Below, one piece after another: positions 1 to 5,805 of a stretch of 7,858 nt of DNA; positions within the stretch are counted from its first letter, which is position 1; every line of letters starts with the position of its first letter. The notes under the pieces were generated by a model. The model worked only from the letters and a program-made list of their open reading frames with translations. It had not been told where the DNA came from and searched no databases. The DNA comes from Bacteroidales bacterium (lineage in GTDB: Bacteria > Bacteroidota > Bacteroidia > Bacteroidales > P3). The stretch is taken from positions 1 to 7,858 of the forward strand of contig CAAGHV010000262.1 of assembly GCA_900769785.1 (NCBI GenBank), given 5' to 3'. A program made the position numbers and the translations under genes.

Positions 1-72
1 CCGTTATATTTTGCGTGCCACCTTTTGAGAAAAGAGGTGGGTGATTATTGTTTAACAAGTACTGCAATTATT

Positions 73-708
73 ATGGCAAACTATGTAAAAAGAGAACTTC
101 CCAACCTGAATGGCGAAGGCAATAAGAAGGCGTATTATAAGATAGAAACCAATAGGAATTTTGGTTGCGACGAGCTGGCCGATTTTATGAGCAAGTCCGG
201 TATGGGTATGCCCAAGGCCGCAGTAAAGGCTGTGCTGCTGCAGTTATCGTCGGCTATGGCCAATCTTTTGGCATTGGGCTACACCGTTTCTATTGATGGA
301 TTGGGAATAGTGAGCTTAAAGATAGGGCCTAAAAAGAACAAGCGAGGTAGCGATGCCTACGATTTTGATAACAAGCTTACGCCTTCCAACCTGGAGGTTA
401 CGGGCGTAAACCTTAAGGTGGATAAAGATTTTTTGAAAGAGATAAACCGCCAATGTAGGTTGGAAAATAGGGGAGTGCGTAGCCTTACAAGGTCTATCTA
501 CTCGCCCGACGAGCGGCTGCAAAGAGCCAAAGATTATCTGGCCGAAAATATGTTTATACGTGTAAAGATGTATGCGCTGCTCAACAACCTCTCGGTATCG
601 GTGGCACAGCGCGAGCTTAAGAAGCTGGCCGAAGACCCCGAGTCGGGCATAACATCGGTAGGTCGTGGCTCGGCCAAGATGTATGTTTTGGACGAAAACA
701 ACATGTAG
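73..708 (+). CDS. HU-HIG family DNA-binding protein with C-terminal winged-helix-like region
   Basis: The 211-residue product looks like the Bacteroidetes HU variant in which an HU-like domain is fused to an extra module (HU-HIG type). Residues 1-130 carry the HU-like part: MANYV at the start, a helical stretch around 34-68 (DELADFMSKSG, then KAAVKAVLLQLSSAMANLL), and the beta-arm entry YTVSIDGLGIVSLKIG at about 70-85. Residues 144-206 (SPDERLQRAKDYL, then a helix-turn-helix-like stretch and the short strand AKMYVL) look like a winged helix. The role is probably nucleoid binding or local regulation; the target is unknown. The ATG at 73 is preferred because the HU fold begins there. An in-frame TTG at 25 would add 16 residues unlike the family. 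A TATATTTTG at 5-13 could be an off-consensus promoter, but the window edge hides the rest. The stretch 709-922 downstream has no gene and no convincing terminator. Confidence 0.85.
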   Translation: MANYVKRELPNLNGEGNKKAYYKIETNRNFGCDELADFMSKSGMGMPKAAVKAVLLQLSSAMANLLALGYTVSIDGLGIVSLKIGPKKNKRGSDAYDFDNKLTPSNLEVTGVNLKVDKDFLKEINRQCRLENRGVRSLTRSIYSPDERLQRAKDYLAENMFIRVKMYALLNNLSVSVAQRELKKLAEDPESGITSVGRGSAKMYVLDENNM

Positions 709-879
709 CCTGCCGGTGCTATTACTGCCAATAGGGGCAAAGCAACGAGGTGGTAAGGACTCCATAAACTACGGGTTAAAACATTGATAATAGCCAAAAT
801 ATACTCCCAAGAAAGGCCTTGGGCACTGCTGCGAGATAAAAAACATGAGGCAAAATGCCGAAATGTGGAAAATTTTGTG

Positions 880-887
880 TAAGTTTG
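880..887 (+). promoter_or_regulatory. Bacteroidetes -7 element upstream of the DUF1015 gene
   Basis: TAAGTTTG is a perfect match to TAnnTTTG and ends 35 nt before the start codon at 923, so transcription would begin near 893 with a leader of about 30 nt. No TTG is seen 19-21 nt upstream, so the -33 part is weak. The leader is A/T-rich with no Shine-Dalgarno sequence, as is usual in this phylum. Confidence 0.5.
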
Positions 888-922
888 CAATCTGAAATTA
901 ATAATTCAAAATAAATAATAAG

Positions 923-2176
923 ATGTCTATAATTAAAGCATTCAAAGGATTACGTCCTCCTGTAGAAATAGTAAAAGAGTTGGCTTCACGCCCATACGAC
1001 GTACTTAACTCAGCCGAAGCTCGCATAGAAGCCGGCGGAAATCCACACTCATTGTTGCACGTAACAAAGGCCGAAATCGACCTTCCTGAAGGAACCGACG
1101 AACACAGCCAAGAAGTTTACGACAAAGTAGTGGAAAACTACAATATGTTTAAAAAGAATGGTTGGCTAGTACAAGACGAAGAAGAAAAATTGTACATCTA
1201 TGCTCAAACCATGGACGGCCGTACTCAATACGGTATAGTAGCTTGTGCTCATTCCGAAGACTATATGAACGGAATAATCAAAAAACACGAGCTTACTCGT
1301 AAGGATAAAGAAGAAGACCGTATGATTCACGTACGTATTACCAACGCCAACGTTGAACCTGTATTCTTTGCTTATCCTGCTCATAAAGAAATCGACGCTA
1401 TCGTTGAAAACATAGTAAAGAACCAAAAACCTGTATATGACTTTATAGGTAAGGAAGATGGTTTTGGCCACACTTTGTGGGTAATCGACGACAAGAAAAC
1501 TATCGATCGCTTGGTAGAAATATTCGACAAGGATATTCCTGCTATGTACATTGCCGATGGTCACCACCGCTCGGCTGCCGCTGCTTTGATAGGTCAAGAA
1601 AAGAAAGCTCAAAATCCTAACCATACAGGCAACGAAGAATATAACTACTTCATGACTGTTATATTCCCAGACAACCAATTGAAAATTATCGACTACAACC
1701 GCGTAGTAAAAGATTTGAACGGATTGTCGAAAGACGAATTCTTGGCAGCTTTGAACGAAGCTTTCGTAGTAGAAAAGATGGGTGCTGAAATATACAAACC
1801 TTCTAAACTACACGAATTTAGCGTTTACATCGATGGCGAATGGTACAAGCTTAACGCTAAACCCGGAACATACAACGACAACGATCCTATCGGAGTACTT
1901 GACGTAACTATTCTTTCTAACCTAGTGTTGGATAAGATATTGGATATTAAAGACCTTCGTACTTCAAAACGTATCGACTTTGTAGGCGGTATCCGCGGAT
2001 TGGGCGAATTGAAACGTCGCGTTGATAATGGTGAAATGGTAGCTGCTTTTGCTCTATATCCAGTATCGATGCAACAACTTATCGACATAGCCGATAGCGG
2101 CAACATTATGCCTCCAAAAACTACTTGGTTCGAACCAAAATTGCGTTCGGGTCTTGTAATCCACGAATTGGCTTAA
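923..2176 (+). CDS. DUF1015 family protein (possible link to serine metabolism)
   Basis: The 417-residue soluble protein fits DUF1015 over its full length, with no signal peptide or membrane segment. Recognisable blocks are FKGLRPP at 7-13, RPYDVLNSAEA at 23-33, KHELTR at 121-126 and the signature MYIADGHHRSAAA at 208-220. The DGHHR motif resembles the nucleotide-binding motif of ParB-fold enzymes such as free-serine kinases, so a phosphotransfer-type role is possible but unproven. From memory, Bacteroides and Porphyromonas relatives lie beside serC and serA (serine biosynthesis). Here neither is in view, and the gene has its own -7 element and terminator. All 16 arginine codons are CGT or CGC, whereas the flanking genes use AGG and AGA freely, which suggests selection for high expression. 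The start follows an A-rich leader (AATAATAAG) and fits the family N-terminus. The family is confident; the function is not. Confidence 0.9.
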   Translation: MSIIKAFKGLRPPVEIVKELASRPYDVLNSAEARIEAGGNPHSLLHVTKAEIDLPEGTDEHSQEVYDKVVENYNMFKKNGWLVQDEEEKLYIYAQTMDGRTQYGIVACAHSEDYMNGIIKKHELTRKDKEEDRMIHVRITNANVEPVFFAYPAHKEIDAIVENIVKNQKPVYDFIGKEDGFGHTLWVIDDKKTIDRLVEIFDKDIPAMYIADGHHRSAAAALIGQEKKAQNPNHTGNEEYNYFMTVIFPDNQLKIIDYNRVVKDLNGLSKDEFLAALNEAFVVEKMGAEIYKPSKLHEFSVYIDGEWYKLNAKPGTYNDNDPIGVLDVTILSNLVLDKILDIKDLRTSKRIDFVGGIRGLGELKRRVDNGEMVAAFALYPVSMQQLIDIADSGNIMPPKTTWFEPKLRSGLVIHELA

Positions 2177-2200
2177 TACAATTTTCAGAATTGATTATAC

Positions 2201-2235
2201 AAAGGTGCTTTGCTATGGCAAGGCACCTTTTTTTT
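2201..2235 (+). terminator. Intrinsic terminator of the DUF1015 gene
   Basis: Arms 2201-2213 (AAAGGTGCTTTGC) and 2218-2230 (GCAAGGCACCTTT) form a 13-bp stem with one G-U pair around the loop TATG. A run of eight T (2228-2235) overlaps the end of the stem. It lies 24 nt after the DUF1015 stop codon. The arms would also form a hairpin on the other strand, but no minus-strand gene needs it. Confidence 0.93.
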
Positions 2236-2291
2236 GTATATATGCCTATTGTAGGGTCGCAACTATGAATACCGCTTGCCTAAACTATGTA

Positions 2292-2299
2292 TTAGTTTG
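2292..2299 (+). promoter_or_regulatory. Weak candidate -7 element for nhaA
   Basis: TTAGTTTG followed by C matches TAnnTTTG at all but the second position and lies 39 nt before the nhaA ATG. The nearest upstream TTG (2276-2278) is only 13 nt away, shorter than the usual 19-21, so the assignment is weak. The strong terminator just upstream implies that nhaA needs its own promoter in this stretch. Confidence 0.27.
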
Positions 2300-2338
2300 C
2301 TTGTTTATACATTCCTAAACTATATAAACATCCAAGGT

Positions 2339-3499
2339 ATGCAAAAAATATTGTTGAAAGAGTTTTTGGATAGCGAGAAATCGTGTGGATTGATACTGGT
2401 AGTGTGTGTGGCTTTGTCGCTATTGTTGTCCAATACCCCTATAGGCGAAACCTATGGTGGTATTTGGCAGGTAGAGGTATTGGGCCATAGCCTTGTGCAT
2501 ATTATCAATGATGGGCTTATGACTTTGTTTTTCTTACTTATAGGTTTGGAACTTGAGCGCGAGATATATGTGGGTGAGCTTAGGCGTTGGCACGATGCGG
2601 TGTTGCCACTTTTTGCTGCTGTGGGTGGTATGTTGGTACCGGCCGCTATATATTATATAGTTACTAGCAATACCGCTTTTGCAAGTGGTGTGGGCATACC
2701 TATGGCTACCGATATTGCTTTTGCCATAGCTATATTGTCGCTATTGGGTAGTAGGGTGCCGGCTGTACTTAAGGTGTTTTTGGTGGCACTGGCCGTCATC
2801 GACGATTTGGGTGCTATATTGGTTATAGCCATATTCTATGCTGCCGATATAAGTTGGATATATCTTGGATTGGCATTGCTTATATTCCTATTACTACTAG
2901 TACTTAATAGGTGCAATGTGCTTAGGTTGTGGCCTTACCTATTGGGCGGAGTAGCTATGTGGTATCTTATGTTGCTATCGGGTGTGCATGCCACACTGTC
3001 GGGAGTGCTATTGGCGTTTGCCATTCCTTTTCGCGAGCATAGCGCTTCGGCTCCTTCCTTTCGCTTGCAACATTATCTTACCAAGCCTATAGCCTTTGTA
3101 GTGTTGCCTCTTTTCGCCTTGGCCAATACTGCCATTTCATTTGGCGATGCAGGGCTTGCCAATGTATTTTTGCCCTCGGGCGTGGGAGCTTTGTTGGGCC
3201 TGTTGGTAGGCAAACCTTTGGGTATAACACTATTTGTATTCGTTGCAGTATGGCTTGGCGCTGCTACTAAACCCAAGGCTTTGAAGTGGAAATATATATT
3301 AGGCGTTGGTTTGCTTGCCGGCATTGGCTTTACTATGTCGATATTCATTACACTGCTATCGTTCGATAGTTTGCCACTTATATCGGGCACCAAAGTAGCT
3401 ATATTGTTGGCATCTTTGCTCTCGGGTATATTGGGATATGTATGGCTTAGTATGGTGTTGCCACGTGGTGATATACAAAAAAAAGACCGCCTAATATAA
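2339..3499 (+). CDS. nhaA: Na+/H+ antiporter NhaA
   Basis: This inner-membrane antiporter exports Na+ (or Li+) in exchange for protons, supporting pH and sodium homeostasis. From the ATG at 2339 it has 386 residues, against 388 in E. coli NhaA, and it is hydrophobic along its length as expected for about 12 helices. The key residues are present: Asp125 in MATDIAFA, the Asp155-Asp156 pair in ALAVIDDLGAI, His217 in GVHATLSGV and Lys292 in VGKPLGI. All sit exactly eight below the E. coli positions 133, 163/164, 225 and 300. An in-frame TTG at 2276 would add 21 residues, but it lies upstream of the possible -7 element and is not needed by the family alignment. The gene stands alone between a terminator and a convergent tRNA. 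Its last six codons overlap what looks like the tRNA terminator. Confidence 0.96.
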   Translation: MQKILLKEFLDSEKSCGLILVVCVALSLLLSNTPIGETYGGIWQVEVLGHSLVHIINDGLMTLFFLLIGLELEREIYVGELRRWHDAVLPLFAAVGGMLVPAAIYYIVTSNTAFASGVGIPMATDIAFAIAILSLLGSRVPAVLKVFLVALAVIDDLGAILVIAIFYAADISWIYLGLALLIFLLLLVLNRCNVLRLWPYLLGGVAMWYLMLLSGVHATLSGVLLAFAIPFREHSASAPSFRLQHYLTKPIAFVVLPLFALANTAISFGDAGLANVFLPSGVGALLGLLVGKPLGITLFVFVAVWLGAATKPKALKWKYILGVGLLAGIGFTMSIFITLLSFDSLPLISGTKVAILLASLLSGILGYVWLSMVLPRGDIQKKDRLI

Positions 3500-3508
3500 G
3501 CAGTCTTT
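3477..3508 (-). terminator. Intrinsic terminator of tRNA-Arg, embedded in the nhaA 3' end
   Basis: Arms 3482-3490 (AAAGACCGC) and 3500-3508 (GCAGTCTTT) enclose the nine-base loop 3491-3499. Read on the minus strand, the one imperfect position is a G-U pair, so the 9-bp stem is continuous; on the plus strand it would be a C-A mismatch. The eight A at 3477-3484 become a U-run on the minus strand. Orientation, the U-run and the position right at the tRNA CCA end all point to termination of the tRNA transcript. Confidence 0.75.
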
Positions 3509-3584
3509 GGTGACTCCGACAGGATTCAAACCTGTAACCTTCTGATCCGTAGTCAGATGCTCTATTCAGTTGAGCCACGGAGCC
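3508..3584 (-). tRNA. tRNA-Arg (anticodon ACG)
   Basis: The 77-nt gene folds fully. The acceptor stem is GGCTCCG/CGGAGTC (second pair G-U), the D arm GCTC/GAGC, and the anticodon stem TCTGA/TCAGA with loop CTACGGA, giving anticodon ACG (complement of 3548-3550). The T arm is ACAGG/CCTGT with loop TTTGAAT. Discriminator A and an encoded CCA (3508-3510) follow. ACG, read as ICG after A34 deamination, decodes CGT, CGC and CGA, the CGT/CGC codons being the only arginine codons in the DUF1015 gene nearby. The D loop AACTGAATA has A in place of one of the usual two G. No integrase or duplicated tRNA end marks an integration event here. Confidence 0.97.
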
Positions 3585-3599
3585 GTTTGATTTCGGTTG

Positions 3600-3630
3600 C
3601 AAAAGTACAAACTTTTTCCCATACTGCCAA
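3600..3630 (-). promoter_or_regulatory. Promoter of tRNA-Arg
   Basis: Read on the minus strand, TTG (complement of 3628-3630) and TACTTTTG (complement of 3600-3607) are 20 nt apart, matching the Bacteroidetes -33/-7 arrangement. The -7 element ends 15 nt before the tRNA 5' end at 3584, leaving a short leader. Confidence 0.8.
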
Positions 3631-3868
3631 GAAAAATCTTTCTTTTTTTTATTCTTTTCTTGAAAGATATTGCTATATAGACTATTACAGATATAAAATA
3701 TTTTTTATCATAAGGGTAAAAAGCTACTTTGTATGCCAATGTTTGTGCATAAAAGCACCTTTTTTCTCTATTTTGGACCGCAATAATGTGGAAAATCTTA
3801 TATATCGCTGTAAGTGCTTTTATATTAGTGTTTTGATATATAAATGGTGTATGTGGAGTAATTATATG

Positions 3869-3899
3869 TTGCAACAATGAAATAAAAATAGTACTTTTG
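3869..3899 (+). promoter_or_regulatory. Promoter of the CxxC lipoprotein gene
   Basis: TTG at 3869-3871 and TACTTTTG at 3892-3899 are separated by exactly 20 nt, a full match to the Bacteroidetes -33/-7 consensus. Transcription would start near 3906, giving a leader of roughly 64 nt before the ATG at 3970. The same TACTTTTG octamer is used by the divergent tRNA promoter. Confidence 0.8.
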
Positions 3900-3969
3900 T
3901 ACAGTCTAAGGAATAGCAACAACATTGTTTATTTCCTTGGAATAAAGATGATTAATATATAAAAATATT

Positions 3970-4587
3970 ATGAGCAACAAAACGAATAAAATAGTAGCTT
4001 TGGGAAGTTTGGTGGCATTGACCGGCGGTTGCCAATCGGCCAAGAATGTATCGGAAACAAATGATACTGCTGCAAATCCAAAGGTTGTTGATGCCACAGT
4101 GCCTGCCGATAGCTTATCGCTGGTACAACGCCTACGGGAACTTACAGCATTGAAATACGACACATCTCTTGCTGTTGTAGGACGTCCGATGTGCTATGTT
4201 ATGGCATCGCCTATAAAGGAAGACTATGTATGTCCGGTATGTGCTAGCACTACACCCTCCACCACTTATGCCAATGGCAATATACGTAGCATACGTGCCA
4301 AGGTAGAAGAGATAAAGAAGATGGGATACGATGTGGTGCTTGACGAAAGTGGATATTGTTCGCACTGTAGCGGCAAAGAGGTAGAACGTCCGGAGCTGGT
4401 ATTTAAGATTCGTTTCTCCGAAAATGCACCATACCACACTGCCAAATCCAATATCTATGCCGACTATGATGCTACAGCACGTTTCCTTAAAGGCAGTAAG
4501 GACGATATTGAGGTGCTATTGAACGCCCGCAAGGATAACGAAAAAGTTTTTGCTATTATAAAGAAAATGACAGGACTAGACTATTAG
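3970..4587 (+). CDS. Predicted lipoprotein with two CxxC pairs, function unknown
   Basis: I do not recognise the family. The 205-residue product begins with a lipoprotein-like signal: Lys4 and Lys7, a short hydrophobic stretch IVALGSLVAL, then LTGGC with the lipidated Cys at 21. Thr at -3 is a slightly unusual lipobox residue. A Ser/Thr/Ala-rich linker (22-48) precedes the mature domain. C88-P-V-C91 and C130-S-H-C133 are spaced like a zinc ribbon or rubredoxin-like knuckle pair; Cys75 in GRPMC is an additional thiol. The residues after Cys21 (QSAKN) lack the acidic surface-export signal, so a periplasm-facing anchor is more likely. It has its own strong promoter. Its stop codon overlaps the stop of the convergent DUF62 gene by 4 bp, so no terminator separates the two. 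A metal-site or redox role is inferred from the cysteines alone. Confidence 0.8.
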   Translation: MSNKTNKIVALGSLVALTGGCQSAKNVSETNDTAANPKVVDATVPADSLSLVQRLRELTALKYDTSLAVVGRPMCYVMASPIKEDYVCPVCASTTPSTTYANGNIRSIRAKVEEIKKMGYDVVLDESGYCSHCSGKEVERPELVFKIRFSENAPYHTAKSNIYADYDATARFLKGSKDDIEVLLNARKDNEKVFAIIKKMTGLDY

Positions 4588-5372
4588 TTGAATATTATTA
4601 TTACTTGGTCACGTTCTTTTAGATTTAGCAGTTGTTCGGCCGAGGCTATTTTCATAGCTATCTGTATATACCCTGTAGATGATACTGTAACCACTAGGTC
4701 GGAGTTGCTTTTGGCTTCGTTGTACGACGAGCATAGCTCCGTCAGTTGATGTACTCCGCTTTGTAGCATAAGTTTGAATGGCCTGTTTTGTGCTACGGCC
4801 ATAAACTCTTCATACTTGATGTTGAGGTAAGCATTGCCATATGAATCAACGTACATTACGTTGGCTTTTATGCTATTGGTATCGCATATTGGGGCTATGG
4901 CTTGCGATTGGTTTAGGCGTTTGCGGCGGTAGCCTATCTCGTCAAGTGGAGTGCCGTTGGCAATAAGGGCTGCCACCTTGCAGAATAGGTCATATACCAC
5001 AAAGTTGTAGAAATTGGAATCCCAATATGTGGCTATTTCTATTATTGTTGTACACTCGTCGCCAAATATGGCATGGGGCATCTTGTTGTCGGCGCAAATA
5101 AAGTATTGTTCGTTATACTCTATCACCACATAGTTGATATCTTTCTCGAGGCTGAAGAAAGAATTTACATCTATTATATGTATTGTTCCTTTGGGAAAAT
5201 TGAGACAGGCATTTTTTACAACAAAGGCGGTGTTCATAATATTGTATTGTTCTATGTCGTGTGTGATATCTACAACCAACACGTCGGGTATGGCCGAATA
5301 GAGTTTACCCTTAACCATTCCCGCAAAAAAATCTTTGGTACCCCAATCTGTTGTTAATGTTACTATTTGCAT
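4584..5372 (-). CDS. SAM hydroxide adenosyltransferase-family protein (DUF62), divergent active site
   Basis: The 262-residue cytosolic protein matches the family often labelled SAM-dependent chlorinase/fluorinase, most members of which hydrolyse SAM to adenosine and methionine. Family blocks are LTTDWGTKDFFAGMVKGKL (6-24), VDITHDI (34-40), IIDVN (66-70), CADN (93-96), YDLFCKVAALIANGTPLDEIG (127-147), VDSYGNAYLNI (175-185) and SSTGYIQIA (231-239). Of the Asp-Arg-His triad known for the hydrolases, Asp68 remains. The Arg expected seven residues on is Leu75, and the His expected three before the Asp of HGRD falls on Val125 (VVYD). Either the reaction differs, other residues substitute, or activity is lost. 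A TATCTTTG element lies upstream. The ATG at 5372 gives the family N-terminus directly. The gene is convergent with the lipoprotein gene. Confidence 0.88.
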   Translation of the reverse strand: MQIVTLTTDWGTKDFFAGMVKGKLYSAIPDVLVVDITHDIEQYNIMNTAFVVKNACLNFPKGTIHIIDVNSFFSLEKDINYVVIEYNEQYFICADNKMPHAIFGDECTTIIEIATYWDSNFYNFVVYDLFCKVAALIANGTPLDEIGYRRKRLNQSQAIAPICDTNSIKANVMYVDSYGNAYLNIKYEEFMAVAQNRPFKLMLQSGVHQLTELCSSYNEAKSNSDLVVTVSSTGYIQIAMKIASAEQLLNLKERDQVIIIFN

Positions 5373-5414
5373 ATTACCGCCTTACAATGTTTTTGTTCTT
5401 GTCATTTGCCCATG

Positions 5415-5422
5415 CAAAGATA
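5415..5422 (-). promoter_or_regulatory. -7 element of the DUF62 gene
   Basis: On the minus strand the complement reads TATCTTTG, a perfect TAnnTTTG. It lies 42 nt upstream of the ATG, predicting a start near 5408 and a leader of about 35 nt. No TTG is found at the expected -33 distance. Confidence 0.55.
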
Positions 5423-5542
5423 CGAAATAATATTATATTTAGGTATATTTTTCTCTTAATTTACTTGTCGGTTGAGTTAAATTACCCAATATTTTGTACA
5501 AATATATAGGTTAAAAATATAACAATCAACTAAATAAATTTA

Positions 5543-5630
5543 CATCACGGGGCATATTTATCTACATCACGTAGTAGTTGTGTGGGCATCGCGAGGAATA
5601 TTTATCTGCATCACGAGGCAATTTCGAGGC
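5543..5630 (+). repeat. Four imperfect 22-bp tandem direct repeats
   Basis: CATCACG (CATCGCG in the third unit) begins at 5543, 5565, 5587 and 5609, exactly 22 bp apart. Units 1 and 3 agree at 18 of 22 positions, sharing the second-half block ATATTTATCT. Units 3 and 4 share CGAGG after CATC(A/G). Unit 2 keeps only the CATCACG head. The 22-bp step equals about two helical turns, so all heads face the same side of the DNA. This could be an operator array or a degraded dispersed repeat. A coding origin is unlikely because 22 is not a multiple of three. Confidence 0.75.
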
Positions 5631-5674
5631 TGTGTTTGGTAGCCGATAGGCAGTATATCATCATACTAATAATA

Positions 5675-5702
5675 CCTTACTATTAAGCTATCGATAGTAG
5701 GG
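5675..5702. other. Hairpin-forming inverted repeat upstream of the sigma-factor gene
   Basis: CCTTACTAT (5675-5683) and ATAGTAGGG (5694-5702) pair over 9 bp, with one G-U pair when read on the plus strand, around a ten-base loop. The loop and right arm overlap the palindrome CTATCGATAG (5688-5697), so two alternative pairings exist. No T-run follows on either strand, so it is not a typical terminator. Confidence 0.45.
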
Positions 5703-5800
5703 AGTATAATTTAATTCATCCAATAGGATAAAAAAAAGTTAAAATGAATATTAGATGTAACATTTTTGCCGTTTTATGACATATTAGAGCGATATCGATA
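5689..5800. promoter_or_regulatory. Two copies of palindrome TATCGATA flanking the sigma-operon start region
   Basis: Identical 8-bp palindromes occur at 5689-5696 (extended to CTATCGATAG) and 5793-5800, 104 bp apart. The second ends five bases before the sigma-factor ATG and would lie in the leader. Such a pair could be an operator, but two 8-mers in AT-rich DNA could also be coincidence. Confidence 0.3.
5761..5768 (+). promoter_or_regulatory. Weak candidate -7 element for the sigma-factor operon
   Basis: CATTTTTG matches TAnnTTTG except at the first base and is followed by C. It would place the transcript start near 5775, about 30 nt before the ATG. No TTG lies at the right distance upstream. 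ECF operons are often read by their own sigma factor, so a non-consensus promoter would not be surprising. Confidence 0.25.
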
Positions 5801-5805
5801 CAAAG

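Larger units (their letters stand above)
3585..3969. other. AT-rich intergenic spacer between divergent tRNA-Arg and lipoprotein gene
   Basis: The spacer holds the two divergent promoters listed separately, one near each end. The stretch between them, about 3631-3868, is very AT-rich with T-runs at 3641-3651 and 3761-3766. No gene, RNA fold or repeat that I can support is seen there. A 107-codon plus-strand reading frame (3557-3880) starts inside the tRNA and encodes a Cys/Tyr/Phe-rich sequence with no domain, so it is taken as chance. Confidence 0.6.
5373..5805. other. Gene-free region between divergent DUF62 and sigma-factor genes
   Basis: No reading frame of note is seen in these 433 bases. 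Besides the elements listed separately (DUF62 -7 element, 22-bp repeats, hairpin, TATCGATA palindromes), it has a perfect 10-bp palindrome TTTGTACAAA at 5493-5502 and a small inverted repeat AGTAT/ATACT at 5652-5667. Composition is strongly AT-rich except within the repeat block, which is G-rich on this strand. The length and density of symmetric motifs are high for this otherwise compact window. Confidence 0.6.

Noticed and set aside
806..823. Inverted repeat CCCAAG/CTTGGG as a terminator for the HU gene
   Set aside because: The stem is only 6 bp and no T-run follows; it also lies almost 100 nt after the stop codon. It is probably coincidental.
316..890. Two overlapping minus-strand frames opposite the HU gene and its downstream spacer
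   Set aside because: They overlap each other and the HU gene, show no family features, and have Arg/Ser/Leu-rich sequence typical of antisense shadows.
1166..1678. 170-codon minus-strand reading frame inside the DUF1015 gene
   Set aside because: It lies wholly within a confidently identified, codon-biased gene, is rich in Val, Phe and Tyr as expected from reading the complement, and has no promoter or family motif.
3508..3584. tRNA-Arg as an integration site of a mobile element
   Set aside because: No integrase, no duplicated tRNA 3' end and no flanking direct repeat is present in the window, and the neighbours on both sides look like ordinary chromosomal genes.
3557..3880. 107-codon plus-strand reading frame
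   Set aside because: It starts inside tRNA-Arg, runs through an AT-rich spacer carrying the tRNA promoter, and encodes a low-complexity Cys/Tyr/Phe/Ile-rich sequence with no recognisable domain.
4584..5372. Halogenase (chlorinase/fluorinase) producing halogenated metabolites
   Set aside because: The label comes from family naming. No biosynthetic neighbours are present, and the sequence sits closer to the widespread DUF62 group, with a non-canonical active site.
5543..5630. CRISPR array
   Set aside because: The units abut with a 22-bp period, vary internally and leave no constant repeat plus unique spacer pattern; no cas gene is present.
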